A DNA stretch of 64,000 nt from the NCBI RefSeq assembly GCF_042665095.1, contig NZ_JBHTBV010000003.1. The stretch is one strand, 5' to 3'. The notes under the pieces are model-generated. The model saw nothing but the letters and a program-made list of their open reading frames with translations. It was not told the DNA's origin and did not search any database. Of this stretch, positions 61,099 through 64,000 are shown piece after piece (within the stretch, counting starts at the first letter, position 1; every line of letters begins with the position of its first letter). Source of the stretch: Gordonibacter pamelaeae (GTDB taxonomy: Bacteria > Actinomycetota > Coriobacteriia > Coriobacteriales > Eggerthellaceae). The position numbers were made by a program, and so were the translations under genes.

Positions 61099-62576
61099 TA
61101 CCGCAGAGCCCGCCTTGGTTCGTTCCTCTTGGTGCGGCCCTCGGCATGATCGGCCTTGAAGTCGGCGTGCATGCCGACTTCGCCTGGCAGGCCGGAAGAA
61201 GCGGACGAAAGCGACGGGTCGGCTGGCTGCTCGGCCGGCTGGTCGGGCGGCCGCTCTGGTGGCGGGTCGGGCGCCCTCTCGGGCGGCGGGTCCTCCAACA
61301 CGCCGGTCAGGCGCTCCTTGAGCGTGAGCTTGCGCGGGGCGAAGGGGTGCGGAAGGGGCACATCGTGGCCGATGGAGCGCAGGGCGATATCCCAAAGCGT
61401 GGGACTGCCGCCGCAGTAGAGGTAGCGCTTGCGCTGCCCGAAAAGCGCCGCCTCGTCCACATGTCCCGCGGCGGCAAAGCCGTCGAGGATGCCGTCGGCC
61501 GTCTGCTTGGCGCGGCCCTTGCGCCAGGCCACCACGCCGTTCGCCACGAACACGCCCACCGTGTAGGGCAGCACGAACGCCTTGATGAGCGCAACGAGGT
61601 CGTCCGAGCGGTACTGCGCGATGGCCTGCGCCTGGCTGCTGGCCACGCCGGCGTCGAGGCCCGCGCCCAGGTGCCCCGCCGCCCCCTGCTCGGCCAGATG
61701 CTGCACGTCTGCCAGCCACACGCCCGCGAACACGATGACCGCCGCACCGAACGCCGCCGCGGCCACGCCGATGCCCTTGAGCCAGCGCGACACGCTGCGC
61801 AGCCAATAGAGCGGCACCGAGTAGGTGTACAGCAGCAACAGCAGCGCCGCCGCCACGATGGACACGCCGACGATGAGGGTGTCCTGCCTAAGGAAGTAGC
61901 CGACGGCCGCGCCCAGGAGTCGCTGCATCTCGTAGAGCCAGGCGAAGCCGCCCTGCAGCAGGCCCTCGGCCGGCACGCCCAGCCCTGCGAGCACGTCCAT
62001 GGCCCACGACAGCAGGATGCTGGCCACCGCCACCACGATGAAGAACACCGGCAGCGTGACGGCGATGCTGGTGAGGCCGCGCAGCACTGAGGAGTCGAAC
62101 CGCAGCGCCAGGGTGTAGAACAGCAGGAAGCCGCCCAGCAGCACCGCCGTGAACGCCAGGTAGGGAGCGAGCACGCCGTCCTCGGCAAGACCCGGGAACA
62201 CGGCCAAGGCCGCCCGCACGGCAAGCAGCACGGCCACGCCCGCAGCGACCGAGGCCGCGCCGAGCGCACGGGATCGCTGCAGCAGGTCGCGGCGCACGTC
62301 GAGCGAGGGATGCCCCTCGCGGTTCTCCGCCACACCCACGTAGCACAGCGAGGCAACGGCGCGCACGGCATGCGCGACCTTAACCCCGACGACGGCCGCC
62401 ACCGGGGCGAACAGCAGCAAGCCAACCCAAGGTGGCAGCGCGAGGCACACCGCCCCTGCGGCGAGGACCGCCGCCGCAACCCGGTACAGGCTGGCGAACG
62501 GCGCGCGCACCCAGGCGACGAGGCGCCGCGCCGGAGCGCGCAACGAGGACTTCATGGACGTTGCGAATCTGCTCAT
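61098..62576 (-). CDS. Unrecognised polytopic membrane protein with Pro-rich tail
   Basis: The ATG at 62576 gives 492 residues. I do not recognise the family. Eight or so membrane segments are visible, among them VLAAGAVCLALPPWVGLLLFAPVAAVVGVKV, VAAGVAVLLAVRAALAVF, YLAFTAVLLGGFLLFYTLAL, SIAVTLPVFFIVVAVASILLSW, LIVGVSIVAAALLLLLYTYSVPLYWL and VAAAAFGAAVIVFAGVWLADV. A cytosolic part (FGQRKRYLYCGGSPTLWDIALRSIGHD) and a Pro/Glu/Asp-rich tail (DPPPERAPDPPPERPPD) follow. The next gene in the same direction is the J-domain protein. It may be a sensor or transporter scaffold. Confidence 0.65.
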   Translation of the reverse strand: MSRFATSMKSSLRAPARRLVAWVRAPFASLYRVAAAVLAAGAVCLALPPWVGLLLFAPVAAVVGVKVAHAVRAVASLCYVGVAENREGHPSLDVRRDLLQRSRALGAASVAAGVAVLLAVRAALAVFPGLAEDGVLAPYLAFTAVLLGGFLLFYTLALRFDSSVLRGLTSIAVTLPVFFIVVAVASILLSWAMDVLAGLGVPAEGLLQGGFAWLYEMQRLLGAAVGYFLRQDTLIVGVSIVAAALLLLLYTYSVPLYWLRSVSRWLKGIGVAAAAFGAAVIVFAGVWLADVQHLAEQGAAGHLGAGLDAGVASSQAQAIAQYRSDDLVALIKAFVLPYTVGVFVANGVVAWRKGRAKQTADGILDGFAAAGHVDEAALFGQRKRYLYCGGSPTLWDIALRSIGHDVPLPHPFAPRKLTLKERLTGVLEDPPPERAPDPPPERPPDQPAEQPADPSLSSASSGLPGEVGMHADFKADHAEGRTKRNEPRRALR

Positions 62577-62635
62577 GGACAGCAGTGTAGGATGGCCAGC
62601 CTGCAGGCACAAGCAACGAATGGGCCGCAGTTGCC

Positions 62636-63409
62636 TTAGAAAGCCTTGATGGCGTCGCGGAGGAACTCGGCGGCGCCGGGGGCCCATGCCTCGTAGTAGG
62701 CCTTGAAGCGCTCGTCGGCCACGTACATCTCGGCGAGGCCCGCATGCGCGGCCTTCGAGTACGTGCCGTCCTTCCAGAAACGGCACAGCCACTGGCGGTG
62801 CAGGTCGGCCGCACGGTGCGCTTCCTCGCTTGCCGGGTCGCCCGTCTCCATCGCCGCCACGAGGGCGTCCCTGATCTCCCGCTCCAGCTTCTGCGTGGCG
62901 CGGTACTGCTCTTCGGTCATGCCCATAAGCTTCGCGTTGCTCGCGTCGGCGGCATCGTCCCCCCAGCGCTCGCGCACCTCCTTGCCGTACTTCTTCTCGT
63001 TCTCGTCCACGAGGCCTTGCTTGAACGCCTCGAACTTCTCCTCGTCCTTCATCGGGTCATCTCCTTCCATGCTGGCGAGCGTCTTCTCCACGCTCGCGAT
63101 CAATCTGTCAAGGCGCTCCTTGCGCGCGTGCAGCTCGCGCAGATGCCCGGCCAGCGCTTCGCGCGCGTCGAACGCCGGGTCGTCCAGCAGCCGCTTGATG
63201 TCCGCCAGCGGCATCTCGGCCTCGCGGTACAGCAGCACCTGCTGCAGCCGGTCCACCTCGGCGGGTCCGTAGCGACGGTACCCGTTCGCCGCGCGCCCGG
63301 CCCGCACCAGCCCCAGCTCGTCGTAATGGTGCAGCGTGCGCACCGTGCACCCCGACAACGCCGCCAGCTCGTGCACCGTGTAGCCGCGCTCCGCCCGCTC
63401 GCGCTCCAT
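62636..63409 (-). CDS. MerR-family regulator, TipA-like
   Basis: The ATG at 63409 follows AAGGAGG by seven bases and gives 257 residues. Residues 8-80 are a MerR winged helix-turn-helix (YTVHELAALSGCTVRTLHHYDELGLVRAGRAANGYRRYGPAEVDRLQQVLLYREAEMPLADIKRLL). A dimerisation coiled coil leads to a TipAS-like C-terminal domain (about 140-257, KFEAFKQGLVDENEKKYGKEVRERWGDDAADASNAKL). TipAS domains bind thiopeptides and other drugs. Its own promoter has the 19-bp spacer and dyad operator of MerR regulators (63442-63472), so it is self-controlled. Confidence 0.93.
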   Translation of the reverse strand: MERERAERGYTVHELAALSGCTVRTLHHYDELGLVRAGRAANGYRRYGPAEVDRLQQVLLYREAEMPLADIKRLLDDPAFDAREALAGHLRELHARKERLDRLIASVEKTLASMEGDDPMKDEEKFEAFKQGLVDENEKKYGKEVRERWGDDAADASNAKLMGMTEEQYRATQKLEREIRDALVAAMETGDPASEEAHRAADLHRQWLCRFWKDGTYSKAAHAGLAEMYVADERFKAYYEAWAPGAAEFLRDAIKAF

Positions 63410-63441
63410 GGGCGCCTCCTTCCTTTCGCGATCGCACCGAT

Positions 63442-63472
63442 AGCCTACACCCTCACGTTGCGTGAGGGTCAA
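63442..63472 (-). promoter_or_regulatory. MerR-type promoter and operator of the TipA-like gene
   Basis: On the minus strand TTGACC (63472-63467), a 19-base spacer and TAGGCT (63447-63442) form a long-spacer promoter. The spacer and flanks hold the perfect dyad ACCCTCACG-TTG-CGTGAGGGT (63449-63469), a classic MerR-family operator that the protein untwists when it binds ligand. Confidence 0.85.
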
Positions 63473-63502
63473 GCGAGAATAACCGCCGATTGTTTCCGTC
63501 TC

Positions 63503-63531
63503 TTCAAATACTTTATTATAGATGATATTAT
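63503..63531 (+). promoter_or_regulatory. Promoter of the toxin-antitoxin pair
   Basis: TTCAAA (63503-63508), a 17-base spacer and TATTAT (63526-63531) lie in an AT-rich patch 32 bases before the antitoxin start. Confidence 0.55.
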
Positions 63532-63562
63532 GTACTGAATTAAGCATGACGAAAGGAGCATT

Positions 63563-63880
63563 ATGCCAGCCCTTGCCGCGCCGCTTCCCATCATCAGGCC
63601 CATCACCGACCTGCGCACGCAGCTCAACGACGTGTGCACGCAGGCGACCGCCACCCAGGAGCCGGTCGTGCTCACGAAGAACGGCACGGCGTCCTACGTG
63701 CTCATGGACAGCGGCGCCTACGAGACGGCCGAGCGCCGCAACCGCGTCTACCTGGCCCTGCGCGAGGCCGAGATCGAGGAGCGCTACCGTCCCGAGGCCG
63801 TGCCCGCCGCGGAGTCAGACGCGAAGATGCGCGAGATATTCGCCCTCTGGGGGCTCGACTACCAGCCGAGCGCGAGCTAG
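63563..63880 (+). CDS. Phd/YefM-family antitoxin
   Basis: This 105-residue protein has AAAGGAG about eight bases before its ATG. The Phd fold is clear: PIIRPITDLRTQLNDVCTQATATQEPVVLTKNGTASYVLMDSGAYETAERRNRVYLALREAEIEER. The first part binds operator DNA, and the second half (RYRPEAVPAAESDAKMREIFALWGLDYQPSAS) would wrap around the toxin. The toxin gene follows after two bases, and translation is probably coupled. It would neutralise the RelE-like toxin and repress the operon. Confidence 0.9.
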   Translation: MPALAAPLPIIRPITDLRTQLNDVCTQATATQEPVVLTKNGTASYVLMDSGAYETAERRNRVYLALREAEIEERYRPEAVPAAESDAKMREIFALWGLDYQPSAS

Positions 63881-63882
63881 CC

Positions 63883-64000
63883 ATGCTCGACCTCGCCTGG
63901 AGGCCCCGCGCCCATCTCGACCGCGAGTCCATCGCCATCTACCTGGGGGTCGAATGCGGCAATCCGCCTGCCGCGCTCGCAGCCGTCCAGTGCATCGACG
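63883..64000 (+). CDS. RelE/ParE-like toxin, cut by the window edge
   Basis: The ATG at 63883 comes two bases after the antitoxin stop. The visible 39 residues (MLDLAWRPRAHLDRESIAIYL and GNPPAALAAVQCID) match the N-terminal helices of RelE/ParE-type toxins, where an Arg/Lys-rich first strand leads into a long helix. RelE members cut mRNA on the ribosome and ParE members poison gyrase; which applies here cannot be told. The rest of the gene lies outside the window. Confidence 0.75.
   Translation, partial: MLDLAWRPRAHLDRESIAIYLGVECGNPPAALAAVQCID

Overview
The window is high-GC, tightly packed bacterial DNA that looks like a gut Coriobacteriia genome (family Eggerthellaceae, most like Eggerthella). 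This is recognition from memory: GC-rich codons, a candidate bile-acid/steroid dehydrogenase, a phenylalanine T-box, a CIRCE-controlled clpC and the style of the core genes all fit, but no database search was run. About 60 genes, one tRNA and several repeats and regulatory sites are supported.

Layout. (1) 1-5.4 kb is an accessory island. A small serine recombinase (297-917) sits beside a 119-bp segment bounded by perfect 15-bp inverted repeats. The segment holds a promoter that points away from a gene cut off by the left edge, which is the layout of a phase-variable promoter. Next comes a small effector-like protein (1205-1561) ending in an amyloid-type motif. It is followed by a GT-B-like protein with a 12-C tract at its start (1565-3205), and then by a convergent NB-ARC/TPR (NLR-like) protein (3174-5384) whose N-terminus carries the same motif. 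I read these three as an amyloid-signalling NLR immunity or cell-death locus. (2) 5.5-14 kb: CapD-type sugar dehydratase/epimerase, glutamate-cysteine ligase, two SlyD/FKBP isomerases, an unrecognised gene with a Phd-like partner, a TVP38-like membrane protein, SEC-C methionine aminopeptidase and a lipoprotein with an in-frame TAG. (3) 14-22 kb: DegV, pheT and pheS behind a T-box leader, and a pair of secreted cell-envelope proteins. (4) 22-33 kb: GNAT and WYL regulator, a RAYT transposase between REP palindromes, a GyrI/XRE/SPL radical-SAM cluster, proline racemase family enzyme, LytTR/DUF3021 operon, DUF3788 and PPOX proteins, and a 3-alpha-HSDH-like SDR with a SnoaL-like partner.

(5) 33-42 kb: metF, a frameshifted methionine-synthase activation-domain gene and metH in one operon, then a TspO-like protein and peptidase U32. 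(6) 40-50 kb: cysS, ispF, ispD and epsC, then clpC with a CIRCE operator, lysS fused to a tRNA-binding domain, greA, tatA and tRNA-Pro(CGG). (7) 50-60 kb: an operon of substrate-binding lipoprotein, Cache-GGDEF-EAL protein and thioesterase, then an operon of two flippase-like membrane proteins around an ATP-grasp enzyme. (8) 60-64 kb: a membrane J-domain protein, an unrecognised membrane protein, a TipA-like MerR regulator with its operator, and a Phd/RelE-type toxin-antitoxin pair cut by the right edge.

The most unusual material is the left island, where two independent phase-variation signatures (inverted-repeat promoter and poly-C tract) surround a predicted amyloid-signalling system. Other points worth a second look are the interrupted lipoprotein, the frameshifted MetH activation gene, the LysRS fusion, the ATP-grasp/flippase operon and three kinds of long palindromic repeats.
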